Positions 53,563-61,258 of a stretch of DNA of 64,000 nucleotides are shown here, in pieces. Below the pieces are notes generated by a model. That model was not told where the DNA came from and searched no databases. It saw nothing but the letters and a program-made list of their open reading frames with translations. The stretch is taken from the NCBI GenBank assembly GCA_900469345.1, contig UBWZ01000008.1:248001-312000 (forward strand), read 5' to 3'. The stretch comes from Hyphomicrobiales bacterium (GTDB taxonomy: Bacteria > Pseudomonadota > Alphaproteobacteria > Rhizobiales > Rhizobiaceae). A program made the position numbers and the translations under genes. Within the stretch, counting starts at the first letter, position 1. Each line of letters begins with the position of its first letter.

Positions 53563-54540
53563 CTAGTCCCGTGGGGCGGCGGCGCGCGCCAGCCGGTCGT
53601 TGATCGCCTCGCCCAGCCCGTGGTCCGGGATGGCGGCGACGGCGATGCGGGTCGCGCCGCTCGCATCGGCCCGCTTGAGCGTGGCGAAAAGATTGGTGGC
53701 CGCCTCGGCGAGGTCGCCGGAGGGGCTGAGGTCGAAGATGGCGATTGCTTGGTCCACGCCGGCCAGGGGTTGCCCGCCGAACCGGATCAGCGCTTCGTCG
53801 GCCTGCGCCTCGGTGGCGTTGAGCCGCACCGCAGCGCCCGGCGCATAGTGGGAGGCAAGCATGCCCGGCGCCTCGATGGTCGCGGACGGACCGTCGGGCC
53901 GAAGGACCGCGATACCGCTCACCGCCTCGATCGCCTCGGCCGAAACGCCGCCCGGTCGCAGCAGCCGGATGCGCCCGTCATCGACCCGCACGATGGTCGA
54001 TTCGACGCCCACCGGAGCGTCGCCGCCGTCGAGGATCAGCCGCAGCCGGTCGCCCAGGTCTTCCGCCACATGGGCAGCGCTGGTCGGACTGATCTTGCCC
54101 GACGTGTTGGCGCTCGGCGCCGCCAGCGGCCGATCGAAACGCGCAATGAGCAAGGCCGCAAAGCCCTTCGGGACGCGAATGCCGACGGTATCCAGTCCGG
54201 CCGTTGCCAGGCCATGGATGCCGCTGTCGTCGCGAACGGGCAGGATCAGGGTCAGCGGCCCGGGCCAGAACGCCTGCGCCAGCCTACGCGACAGGGGGTC
54301 GAACTGCGCATACCGTTCCGCCATGGCGAGGTTCGCCATGTGGCAGATCAAAGGGTTGAAACGTGGCCGCCCCTTTGTCTCGTAGATACGGGTAATAGCC
54401 GCAGGGTTGGTGGCGTCGGCCGCCAGCCCGTAGACCGTTTCCGTCGGGATGGCGACGGGATAGCCTTCGCCAAGCACCGCCAGCGCTTCCGCCAGGGCAG
54501 CCTCCGGGTCGAGCGCGATGTCGATGATGTGTGCCGTCAT
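53563..54540 (-). CDS. L-threonylcarbamoyladenylate synthase (Sua5-type)
   Basis: This enzyme makes threonylcarbamoyl-AMP for the t6A modification of ANN-decoding tRNAs. The 325-residue protein has the YrdC domain (~15-205: 'YPVAIPTETVYGLAADATNPAAITRIYETKGRPRFNPL', 'LAAPSANTSGKISPT') and a C-terminal Sua5 domain (~235-320), including 'SHYAPG'. It therefore belongs to the longer Sua5 form rather than the short TsaC. The next gene downstream is the FAD dehydrogenase (24 bases). Confidence 0.94.
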   Translation of the reverse strand: MTAHIIDIALDPEAALAEALAVLGEGYPVAIPTETVYGLAADATNPAAITRIYETKGRPRFNPLICHMANLAMAERYAQFDPLSRRLAQAFWPGPLTLILPVRDDSGIHGLATAGLDTVGIRVPKGFAALLIARFDRPLAAPSANTSGKISPTSAAHVAEDLGDRLRLILDGGDAPVGVESTIVRVDDGRIRLLRPGGVSAEAIEAVSGIAVLRPDGPSATIEAPGMLASHYAPGAAVRLNATEAQADEALIRFGGQPLAGVDQAIAIFDLSPSGDLAEAATNLFATLKRADASGATRIAVAAIPDHGLGEAINDRLARAAAPRD

Positions 54541-54573
54541 ATCCGCCTGTGCATAGCGCGGAAGGGCGGCTGT

Positions 54574-55188
54574 TTAAAGGGATTTGATGATCTCGCGCAC
54601 TGTTCGGTCGGGTGCGCCCAGCATCAGCACGTTCTTCATCGCCTGTTTCGGATCGCTGGTCTTGAAGAGCACTCCGTTCTTGCGGATCCGGCGCGAGATC
54701 TGCAGCGGTTCGCCCGGCTCGCTCTCGAGTGCGACGGCAAAATACATCCGCGCATAGCCCGCGTTGATATGCTCGAAGAACAGGTCCTCCTCGCCGATCT
54801 CGGAGAAGAAGTTGGCGATGTAGAAGGACCAGCTGACCCTTGCGTGCGGGGCGAAGGCCGTCTTGGCGGCGGTGACGTGGCAGTAGCCGAGGTGGGGACT
54901 GTCTTCCAGCGTGCGGTGGAAGACAATCTTCGGAAACTGGATGGCGCGATGCACCGAGTTGATCCGGCTATGGGTCATGTCGCCCGCGGTCTCGAGCATC
55001 TTGCCGGTCCGCTCGGCAACCTCGTCATAGCTGAGGTAGCGGCGTTCCTCGGCGTTCCAGACCGGCTTTGCCCGGGAGATCCGGCCGGTGCGCAGGAATT
55101 CCGAATGCGCCGGCGCCTTGCTGGACGCACTGGCGGAGGCCTGCGGCCGACGCGCATCATAGTAACGGAGCTTGCCAGTCGTCGCCAT
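54574..55188 (-). CDS. conserved protein of unknown function (DUF6656-like)
   Basis: The 204-residue protein begins 'TTGKLRYYDARRPQASASASSKAPAHSEFLRTGRISRAKPVW' and has 'LSYDEVAERTGKMLETAGDMTHSRINSVHRAIQFPKIVFHRTLEDSPHLGYCHVTAAKTAF'. It is recalled as a DUF6656-type rhizobial family; the name is tentative. No enzyme motif is clear. It is divergent from the cobalamin riboswitch leader; the riboswitch reads on the opposite strand and does not serve this gene. The start has a GGGGGTAGG upstream. Confidence 0.65.
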   Translation of the reverse strand: MATTGKLRYYDARRPQASASASSKAPAHSEFLRTGRISRAKPVWNAEERRYLSYDEVAERTGKMLETAGDMTHSRINSVHRAIQFPKIVFHRTLEDSPHLGYCHVTAAKTAFAPHARVSWSFYIANFFSEIGEEDLFFEHINAGYARMYFAVALESEPGEPLQISRRIRKNGVLFKTSDPKQAMKNVLMLGAPDRTVREIIKSL

Positions 55189-55344
55189 TACCTACCCCCT
55201 GGATCGCAACATTTTACGCCACAGCGCTTAACAAGCGGTTTCTTGCGGTGGCGCGGAAGCATCAGTCGAAGGGCGACCGGGGTGCCGTCGTCAATGCGGT
55301 CGCCGATGTCGCAATGTTGCCTATGCGACAGGAAAGCCCGGTGC

Positions 55345-55350
55345 TTATAT
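55345..55350 (+). promoter_or_regulatory. possible -10 element upstream of the riboswitch
   Basis: TTATAT lies 11 bases before the riboswitch P1 helix, which is where a transcript carrying it would start. The -35 is weak, so confidence is low. It would give a 5' leader of about 305 bases. Confidence 0.35.
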
Positions 55351-55360
55351 CCATGCAAGC

Positions 55361-55556
55361 TCAAGGTGCCGCCTCACTAGGGAGGGCGGAGAATTGGGAA
55401 GCCGGCAGGCCTCGCGGCCCATCCGGCGCTGCCCCCGCAACGGTGGTGGAGTGCGAAAGCATGGCGAGAGCCACTGGGTAGAGCCACAACGGCCGCCTGG
55501 GAAGGTGCCATGCCGTCCCGCAAGGGACAGCTCCTGAGCCCGGAAACCAGCCTTGG
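55361..55556 (+). ncRNA. cobalamin (AdoCbl) riboswitch
   Basis: The 196-base element closes with P1 (TCAAGG at 55361-55366 pairing with CCTTGG at 55551-55556). It carries the core blocks in the expected order: GCTGCCCCCGCAACGGT at 55428-55444, GCCACTGG at 55470-55477, TGGGAAGG at 55498-55505 and the B12 box GAGCCCGGAAACCAGCC at 55536-55552. Spacing fits the class. A CACA in the hairpin loop at 55485-55488 could pair with TGTG at 55645-55648, a candidate kissing contact between the aptamer and the downstream loop. The element lies on the same strand as, and 106 bases before, the Rieske oxygenase start. Confidence 0.93.
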
Positions 55557-55623
55557 ACGACATATCGACCCGATCGCGGCGGGCGTTCGGAGCTTGTGGG
55601 ACGGCCTTCGGCCGCAACGCATC

Positions 55624-55666
55624 TCCATGCCCCTCGCTGCAGAATGTGACGAGGAAGGCATATGGA
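55624..55666 (+). promoter_or_regulatory. expression platform: hairpin burying ribosome-binding site and start codon
   Basis: Bases 55624-55636 pair with 55650-55666 in three helices (5 bp 55632-55636 with 55650-55654, 5 bp 55627-55631 with 55657-55661, and 3 bp 55624-55626 with 55664-55666), separated by two small bulges. The 3' side contains the GAGGAAGG ribosome-binding site, the G of the start codon and the bases around it. The loop at 55637-55649 contains the TGTG that may contact the aptamer. Such a hairpin is the usual translational off-switch of cobalamin riboswitches. The pairing was found by eye and has not been folded computationally. Confidence 0.65.
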
Positions 55667-56906
55667 TATTCATAATCAGGTTCTGCGGCAGCTGAAAAAC
55701 CGCCGTGAAGGCTTCAGTCTCGAGCAGCCCTTCTATATTGACGAGGACTATTACAAGCTCGACCTCGAAATGATCTGGTATCGCGACTGGCTGTTCATCG
55801 GCCATGACTGCGAGGTCGCAAAGCCCGGCAACTATGTCACCCTGCAGATCGGCGACTATCCGGTTCTCGTCATCCGCGGCCGCGACGGCGAGATCCGCGC
55901 CTTCCACAACACCTGCCGTCACCGCGGCCACCGGGTCTGCACCAAGGACAGTGGCTCGGCCGTGCGCCTCGTTTGTCCCTACCACCAGTGGACTTATCAG
56001 CAGGATGGCTCGCTGATGGCGGCCCGCCACATGGGCGAGAATTTTGACAAGAGCCAGTACGGTCTCAAGCCGGTGCATTGCCGCAGCGTCGCCGGCTACA
56101 TCTTCATCTGCCTTGCCAAGGAGGCGCCGGATTTCGCCCCGGTCGAGGCAATGCTCCAGCCCTATATGGCGCCGCACCGCCTGTCGGAGGCCAAGGTCGC
56201 GCACCAGAACACCATCATCGAAAAGGGCAACTGGAAGCTTGTCTGGGAAAACAACCGGGAGTGCTACCACTGCGCCGGCAACCATCCGGAGCTCTGCCGC
56301 ACCTATCCGGAAGCGCCGACCGCGACCGGCGTCCAGGGTGCCGGGGACGATCCGGTGATCGCCGAGCATTGGCGGCGTTGCGAAGCATCCGGCCTGCCGA
56401 GCACCTTCACCATGTCGCCGGACGGCCAGTACCGGGTCGCCCGCATGCCGCTGATCGAGGACGCCGAAAGCTACACGATGAGCGGCGTGCGTGCCGTTGG
56501 CCGTCCGCTGTCGGATGACGTGCAGATCTCGCATATCGGCACCATGCTGCTGTTCCACTATCCGTCCACCTGGAACCACCTGCTCGGCGACCATGCCATC
56601 TCCTTCCGCGTCACCCCGATCGGCCCGGAAGAAACAGCCGTCACGACCAAGTGGCTGGTTCACAAGGATGCCGTCGAAGGGGTGGATTACACAATCGAGG
56701 AACTGACCCATGTCTGGGACATGACCAACGACCAGGACCGCCAGATCGTCGAGGAAAACGCATTCGGGATCCGCTCGCCGGCCTATGAGCCGGGACCCTA
56801 TTCGCCCGCCCACGAAGGCGGCGTCATGCAGTTCGTCGAATGGTATTCGAACTTCATGGTCAACCGCCTCCAGGGTGATCAGGCGAAGCTTTCGATCGTC
56901 GCCTGA
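55662..56906 (+). CDS. gbcA: Rieske-type oxygenase resembling glycine betaine monooxygenase GbcA
   Basis: The 414-residue oxygenase alpha subunit has the Rieske [2Fe-2S] site C85-R-H87 and C105-P-Y-H108, and the mononuclear iron site 'NRECYHCAGNH' with H203 and H208. 'NWKLVWENNRE', 'WLVHKDAVEGVDYTIEELTHVWD' and 'TNDQDRQIVEENAFGI' match what I recall of GbcA (betaine to dimethylglycine) and related stachydrine demethylases. Identity to GbcA is inferred, not proven. It lies directly behind a cobalamin riboswitch and a start-burying hairpin. No GbcB-like reductase is adjacent. The start has GAGGAAGG upstream. Confidence 0.85.
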   Translation: MDIHNQVLRQLKNRREGFSLEQPFYIDEDYYKLDLEMIWYRDWLFIGHDCEVAKPGNYVTLQIGDYPVLVIRGRDGEIRAFHNTCRHRGHRVCTKDSGSAVRLVCPYHQWTYQQDGSLMAARHMGENFDKSQYGLKPVHCRSVAGYIFICLAKEAPDFAPVEAMLQPYMAPHRLSEAKVAHQNTIIEKGNWKLVWENNRECYHCAGNHPELCRTYPEAPTATGVQGAGDDPVIAEHWRRCEASGLPSTFTMSPDGQYRVARMPLIEDAESYTMSGVRAVGRPLSDDVQISHIGTMLLFHYPSTWNHLLGDHAISFRVTPIGPEETAVTTKWLVHKDAVEGVDYTIEELTHVWDMTNDQDRQIVEENAFGIRSPAYEPGPYSPAHEGGVMQFVEWYSNFMVNRLQGDQAKLSIVA

Positions 56907-56923
56907 GACCCCAAGCAAACCGA

Positions 56924-56943
56924 CCCGGGACTTTTGTCCCGGG
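56924..56943 (+). terminator. stable hairpin after the Rieske oxygenase (possible terminator)
   Basis: CCCGGGAC and GTCCCGGG form a perfect 8-bp stem with a TTTT loop, 18 bases after the oxygenase stop. The following bases are not a T-run, so it may act with Rho or protect the 3' end. Confidence 0.45.
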
Positions 56944-57002
56944 AACGAACCCCTGTGTTTCCCGTTTTTAGCTGAATGAAAACAAATAAGGGAAACACTC
57001 AC

Positions 57003-57458
57003 ATGACATCATTGCGTCTTCGTCTCACCACGGTCGCGACCGGTCTTGCGGTGACTTTCGCCAGCTTCCTGCCGGCCCAGGCAGCCATGCCGCTGCCCGC
57101 GGTTCCGCAGGTTTCGTCCGCACAGGGCATCACCGATGTCCAGTATCGCCGCCACGACGAGCGCAATCGTTTCGAGCGTCGCCGCTACGTCCGTGATCAT
57201 CGTCGTGGCTGGTACAACGGCCATCGCGGCTACCGCGACCGTCGTCCCGGCTATCGCTATCACAACGGCCTGTGGTTCCCGCTCGCCGCCTTCGGCGCCG
57301 GCGCGATCATCGGCGGTGCGGTCGCATCCGACCGTGGTGGCTACAGCAGCCGGCACATTGCCTGGTGCGAAAGCCGTTACCGGACCTACCGCGCTTCGGA
57401 CAACACCTACGTTGCAAGCGCCGGTGTTCGCCGCGCCTGTGCATCGCCCTATCGTTGA
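57003..57458 (+). CDS. BA14K-family secreted protein (first of two)
   Basis: The 151-residue protein has a signal peptide ending 'PAQAAMPLP' near residue 22. An Arg/His/Tyr-rich part spans ~45-90. A membrane-type segment '[20 protein letters not shown]' is at ~90-110, and the BA14K-type end reads '[33 protein letters not shown]'. BA14K is a Brucella immunoreactive family of unknown function. Start at 57003 was preferred over 56976 because of the GGGA about 12 bases upstream; both are possible. It shares the '[16 protein letters not shown]' segment with the next gene. Confidence 0.88.
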   Translation: MTSLRLRLTTVATGLAVTFASFLPAQAAMPLPAVPQVSSAQGITDVQYRRHDERNRFERRRYVRDHRRGWYNGHRGYRDRRPGYRYHNGLWFPLAAFGAGAIIGGAVASDRGGYSSRHIAWCESRYRTYRASDNTYVASAGVRRACASPYR

Positions 57459-57476
57459 TCTTTGATCCTCAGTCAG

Positions 57477-57505
57477 ACGGGCGCCCATTCAGGGCGCCCG
57501 TTTCG
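57477..57505 (+). terminator. intrinsic terminator after the first BA14K gene
   Basis: ACGGGCGCCC and GGGCGCCCGT form a perfect 10-bp stem with a five-base loop, followed by TTTCG. It lies 18 bases downstream of the first BA14K stop. Confidence 0.65.
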
Positions 57506-57636
57506 CGTTAATGGCCGGTTCAGGAAGAAGATCCTAGGCTGGCCGCAATCTGCAGATCTGCGGGGAGGCGACATCCGTATCCTCCTGTCGCAGTCGGAGC
57601 AGACCTAGCTGTGTCCTTTGCGATGGAGATTTCATC

Positions 57637-58164
57637 ATGTCGCTCATGTTCAAGAAGCTTGCCCTTGCCGCCGCGTCAGTCGCCGTTGTTCTCGGCACCA
57701 TGGCGCCCGTACAGGCCATGCCACTTCCGCAAGCCCCTGCCGCCGACGCTGCCCGCTCGGACGTGACGCAGGTCCAGTACTATCGGGACTACGGCCCCCG
57801 TCGCGGCTATTATGGCCCCGGCCGCGGCTATTACGGTCCGCGCCCCGGTTACTACGGCCGCCCGGGGTATTACGGCGGCTATCAGGGCTATCGCTACCAC
57901 CGCCCCGGCTACCGCTTCCATGAAGGCTACTGGTTCCCGCTCGCAGCGTTCGGCGCGGGAGCGATCATCGGTGGGGCCATTGCGGCGCCCCGCTATGTCG
58001 AGCCGGCCCCGGTCTATCGCCCGGCGCCCGTCTACCGCGCGGCCGGTCTCAACCCGCGCCATTACGAATGGTGTGCGGCGCGCTACCGGTCGTATGACGC
58101 AGGGTCGAACTCGTTCCAGCCCTATAGCGGGCCTCGGCAGGCCTGCGTCTCGCCCTACTATTGA
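57637..58164 (+). CDS. BA14K-family secreted protein with Tyr/Gly repeats (second of two)
   Basis: The 175-residue paralogue of the preceding gene has a signal peptide ending '[10 protein letters not shown]' and a repeated region at ~52-95 built of [12 protein letters not shown]-type units. Then come '[19 protein letters not shown]', a Pro/Val/Tyr stretch, and the BA14K end '[34 protein letters not shown]'. The repeats resemble Gly/Tyr-rich surface proteins. GGAG lies 8 bases before the ATG. Probably arose by duplication of the neighbouring gene or its ancestor. Confidence 0.9.
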   Translation: MSLMFKKLALAAASVAVVLGTMAPVQAMPLPQAPAADAARSDVTQVQYYRDYGPRRGYYGPGRGYYGPRPGYYGRPGYYGGYQGYRYHRPGYRFHEGYWFPLAAFGAGAIIGGAIAAPRYVEPAPVYRPAPVYRAAGLNPRHYEWCAARYRSYDAGSNSFQPYSGPRQACVSPYY

Positions 58165-58172
58165 TGGCTTTC

Positions 58173-58205
58173 AGGCCGTCCGGTGAAAGCCGGGCGGCCT
58201 TTCTC
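58173..58205 (+). terminator. intrinsic terminator after the second BA14K gene
   Basis: AGGCCGTCCGG pairs with CCGGGCGGCCT (11 bp with one G-T pair), with a six-base TGAAAG loop and a following TTTCTC. It begins 9 bases after the stop. Confidence 0.78.
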
Positions 58206-59217
58206 AGAAGATCCCGGTGCGGCGCAACAGCCACCACGCGGCCGCCACCGAAAACACCATGAAACCCAGCGCATAGGCCGTGCCATGCGCCGTATGGGCA
58301 AATGGCAGCGCCTCCGTATTCATCCCGAAAAACCCGGTCACCAGCGAGGGCGGCAGCAGGAACGCCGTCATGATCGACAGGATGTAGAGATGGCGGTTGG
58401 TTTCTGACGACAGCTTGGAATCGATTTCCTCGTGCAGAAGCCGGGCCCGCTCCTGCAGCGCGTAAACGTCGTGATCGACGGCTTCGAGCCTGCCAATCAG
58501 CCGCCGCGAGACATCGTCGAAACCGTCCGGCATCTCCTCGTCGTCCGCCGCTGCCGCGCGCCTCATCAGGGTGAGGGCGGTGCGCAGATGCCGATGCAGC
58601 CGCACCACGGTGCGGCGCACGGGAGCCAGCCTGCGGCGCTCGTCCCGTGGCGCGTTTTCGTAGACATAGTCCTCGATCAGGTTCAGCTCTTCCGTGAACT
58701 CCATCACCAGCGTGATCATCGTGCGCTGGAACTCGGCCACCAGGGTCTCGAAAAGGTCGACCGGCCGGCGGTAGCGCGCCCCGTTCTTTTCCACCGCGGA
58801 CCGGACCCGGTCCACGGAGCGCAGCGGCTGCAGTCTGGTGGTGATGATGATGTTTTCCGACACGAAGAAATGCAGCCAGCCGATATCGCGGGTGTCCTGG
58901 TCGAAGTCTCGCTGGAAATCGACCAGCGTCCCGTAAACGGTATGTTCGTCGAGCGTGAGGGCGGCATGCGTTTCGTGGGTCGTCAGCGCCGTGATCACCT
59001 CCGGCGACAGGTCATGCAGGCTTTCGAGAAAGCTTGCGACACGCATATCGGCGAGGTTGAGATGCAGCCAGAGAAACCCGTCCTGCGCTTCGAGGTCCGA
59101 GCGCGACGTCTCGGTCGGCAGCGCAAGACAGTGCTCCGGACCGGATTGGAAGCGATAGGCCCAGACGAGGCCGGGTATGGCGGGAGTTAGCGGCGGAACC
59201 GCAGCGGAATCAAGCAT
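58204..59217 (-). CDS. CorA/ZntB-family divalent cation transporter (second)
   Basis: The 337-residue protein has a cytoplasmic domain, a long stalk helix (~150-270) and two C-terminal membrane helices: 'FLLPPSLVTGFFGMNTEALPF' with the GMN motif, then 'ALGFMVFSVAAAWWLL'. The residues after GMN (TEALPF) match ZntB-type members more than CorA ('[11 protein letters not shown]' at 14487-15458), so zinc rather than Mg is possible. The start at ATG 59217 has AAGGAG 8 bases upstream; a GTG 9 bases earlier is in frame. Convergent with the second BA14K gene. Confidence 0.85.
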   Translation of the reverse strand: MLDSAAVPPLTPAIPGLVWAYRFQSGPEHCLALPTETSRSDLEAQDGFLWLHLNLADMRVASFLESLHDLSPEVITALTTHETHAALTLDEHTVYGTLVDFQRDFDQDTRDIGWLHFFVSENIIITTRLQPLRSVDRVRSAVEKNGARYRRPVDLFETLVAEFQRTMITLVMEFTEELNLIEDYVYENAPRDERRRLAPVRRTVVRLHRHLRTALTLMRRAAAADDEEMPDGFDDVSRRLIGRLEAVDHDVYALQERARLLHEEIDSKLSSETNRHLYILSIMTAFLLPPSLVTGFFGMNTEALPFAHTAHGTAYALGFMVFSVAAAWWLLRRTGIF

Positions 59218-59358
59218 GATGACCACTCCTTATCGCCGTACTGTAACCGGAGTTCGACAAAATGCGGAAGTCCTCGACGGGGATGGGTGAAAGCGCCTGA
59301 CGGGTCGACCCATCTGCGAGGCCAACCGGGTAGATCCGCTCCCGGCGACAACAGCGCG

Positions 59359-59388
59359 TTGACAGATCGGCTTACGTTTACGTAAAAA
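59359..59388 (+). promoter_or_regulatory. promoter with an ACGT-core palindromic operator (MerR/LiuR-like)
   Basis: TTGACA (59359-59364) is a perfect -35. TAAAAA (59383-59388) is a -10 candidate with an 18-base spacer. In that spacer lies TTACGTTTACGTAA (59372-59385), containing the perfect palindrome TTTACGTAAA (59377-59386). Operators inside a -35/-10 spacer are typical of MerR-type regulators, and this core resembles sites I recall for LiuR regulators of acyl-CoA catabolism. The regulator is not in the window. Confidence 0.5.
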
Positions 59389-59441
59389 GCAGATGAGGAA
59401 CGGATTGCGGTGGCCGGGAGCGGCCGCCTTGGAGGAGCACC

Positions 59442-61247
59442 ATGTATCGCGCACCTGTGGAAGACATTGCCTTCACGCTCAAGCACGTGGCGGGCCTCGA
59501 CGCCGCCCTGGAAATCGGCAGCTTCGGCGATCTCTCGGGCGATCTGGTCGATGCCATCCTGGAGGAAGCGGGCCGCTTCGCCAGCCAGGAGATGGCGCCG
59601 CTGGGCGAGATCGGCGACACCCAGGGCGCCCGCCTTGCCGATGGCAAGGTGACAACGCCGGACGGTTGGCCGCAGCTCTACCGCGACTGGCGGGAGGGCG
59701 GCTGGAACGGGCTGACCGCCCCCGAGGCATTCGGCGGCCAGAACCTGCCGCATATGCTCAACGTCGCGACGCTGGAGATGTGGAACTCCGCATCCATGGC
59801 CTTCGCGCTCGCGCCGACGCTGACCATGGGCGCGATCGAGGCCCTCGTGTCCCATGGCAGCGACGCGCTTAAAGCCGCCTATCTCGCCAACATGGTGTCG
59901 GGTGAATGGACCGGCACGATGAACCTGACCGAGCCGCATGCGGGCTCCGATCTCGGCGTCCTGAAAAGCCGCGCCGAGCCGGCCGGCGACGGCACCTACC
60001 GCATCTTCGGCCAGAAGATCTACATCACCTGGGGCGAGCACGATGCCGCAGACAACATCATCCATCTGGTCCTCGCGCGGCTTCCCGACGCGCCCGCCGG
60101 CACCCGCGGCATTTCGCTCTTCCTGGTCCCGAAACACCTCGTCAACGACGATGGGTCGCTTGGTGCCCGCAACGACGTGTTCTGCCACTCGATCGAGCAT
60201 AAGCTTGGCATCCACGGCTCCCCAACCTGCACCATGATCTATGGCGATGGCCGCTTCGACCCGGCCGGAACGGATGGCAAGGGTGCGATCGGCTACCTGA
60301 TCGGCGAGGAGAACAAGGGTCTCGCCTGCATGTTTACGATGATGAACAATGCCCGGCTCGCCGTCGGCATGCAGGGTGTCGCCGTTGCCGAAGCCGCCAC
60401 CCAGAAGGCCGTCGCTTTCGCCCGTGAACGCACGCAGGGCAAGGCGCCCGAATGGGCCGGCGCGACGAAGCGCGAGGGCATGAGCCCGATCATCGAGCAT
60501 CCCGATGTCGCCCGCATGCTGATGACCATGAAGGCCCTGACGCAAGGCTCGCGCGCCATCTGCTATGCCTGCGCCCACGCCACAGACATGTCGCATCACA
60601 CGCAAGGCGAGGAGGCCCGCCAATGGGCCGAGCGCGCCGCTTTGCTGACGCCGATCGCCAAGTCTTTTGCCACCGACGCCGGCGTCGACGTCGCCTCGCT
60701 CGGCATCCAGGTTCATGGCGGCATGGGCTTCATCGAGGAGACCGGCGCTGCCCGGTACCTGCGCGACGCGCGAATCGCCCCGATCTACGAGGGCACCAAC
60801 GGCATCCAGGCGATCGACCTCGTGCTGCGCAAGCTGCCGCTCTCCTCGGGTGGTCAGCTGGCGGGATACATCACCGAGCTGCGCGACATCGCCGATCGGG
60901 TGGCAGCCTCGAACGATCCGCAGTTCGGCGAAACGTCGGCCCGCCTGGGGCAGGCCCTGGATATGCTTGAAGAGGCGACGACATGGCTGCTCGAAGCGCA
61001 GGCGGGCGGCCGCGTCGCAGAAGCGCTTGCCGGCGCCACGCCCTACCAGCGCCTGTTCGGCCTGGTCCTGACCGGCGCCTATCTGGCCAAGGGTGCGCTT
61101 GTCGATGCGGGTGACGGTGGCACATCGCGGCGCGTCGCGCTGTGCCGGTTTGCCGCCGAAAACATGCTGGCCGAAACCGAAGCCTTGAAGGACCGCGTGA
61201 CGCGGGGTGCCGCAAGCCTTCTTGCTGCCCATGCGGTTCTCGGCTGA
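59442..61247 (+). CDS. acyl-CoA dehydrogenase (600-residue DmdC/FadE5-like type)
   Basis: The 601-residue protein has the extended acyl-CoA dehydrogenase layout. An N-terminal helical domain is followed by 'GTMNLTEPHAGSDLGVLKSRAEP' near 165, a beta-domain with 'FGQKIYITWGEHDA', and a C-terminal helical part with 'ARDARIAPIYEGTNGIQAIDLVLRKL'. Catalytic Glu is E450 in 'YEGTNGIQ'. An extra C-terminal region of ~120 residues follows. This size class acts on various acyl-CoAs, including methylthio-propionyl-CoA; the exact substrate is open. GGAGGAGC precedes the ATG. It forms an operon with the enoyl-CoA hydratase. Confidence 0.9.
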   Translation: MYRAPVEDIAFTLKHVAGLDAALEIGSFGDLSGDLVDAILEEAGRFASQEMAPLGEIGDTQGARLADGKVTTPDGWPQLYRDWREGGWNGLTAPEAFGGQNLPHMLNVATLEMWNSASMAFALAPTLTMGAIEALVSHGSDALKAAYLANMVSGEWTGTMNLTEPHAGSDLGVLKSRAEPAGDGTYRIFGQKIYITWGEHDAADNIIHLVLARLPDAPAGTRGISLFLVPKHLVNDDGSLGARNDVFCHSIEHKLGIHGSPTCTMIYGDGRFDPAGTDGKGAIGYLIGEENKGLACMFTMMNNARLAVGMQGVAVAEAATQKAVAFARERTQGKAPEWAGATKREGMSPIIEHPDVARMLMTMKALTQGSRAICYACAHATDMSHHTQGEEARQWAERAALLTPIAKSFATDAGVDVASLGIQVHGGMGFIEETGAARYLRDARIAPIYEGTNGIQAIDLVLRKLPLSSGGQLAGYITELRDIADRVAASNDPQFGETSARLGQALDMLEEATTWLLEAQAGGRVAEALAGATPYQRLFGLVLTGAYLAKGALVDAGDGGTSRRVALCRFAAENMLAETEALKDRVTRGAASLLAAHAVLG

Positions 61248-61258
61248 AGGAGATCATC

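Noticed and set aside
53266..55380. 704-codon frame opposite the dehydrogenase, Sua5 and DUF6656-like genes
   Set aside because: It spans three real genes on the other strand and runs into the riboswitch; no domain is seen.
55361..55556. Riboswitch serving the divergent DUF6656-like gene
   Set aside because: The conserved core reads only on the plus strand; the unknown gene is on the minus strand and starts 173 bases upstream of the element.
55602..55614. CGGCC-TTC-GGCCG hairpin as a terminator between the riboswitch and gbcA
   Set aside because: There is no T-run after it. The start-codon hairpin at 55624-55666 explains control better.
59187..61232. 681-codon frame opposite the acyl-CoA dehydrogenase
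   Set aside because: Antisense to a complete enzyme; no ribosome-binding site or domain.
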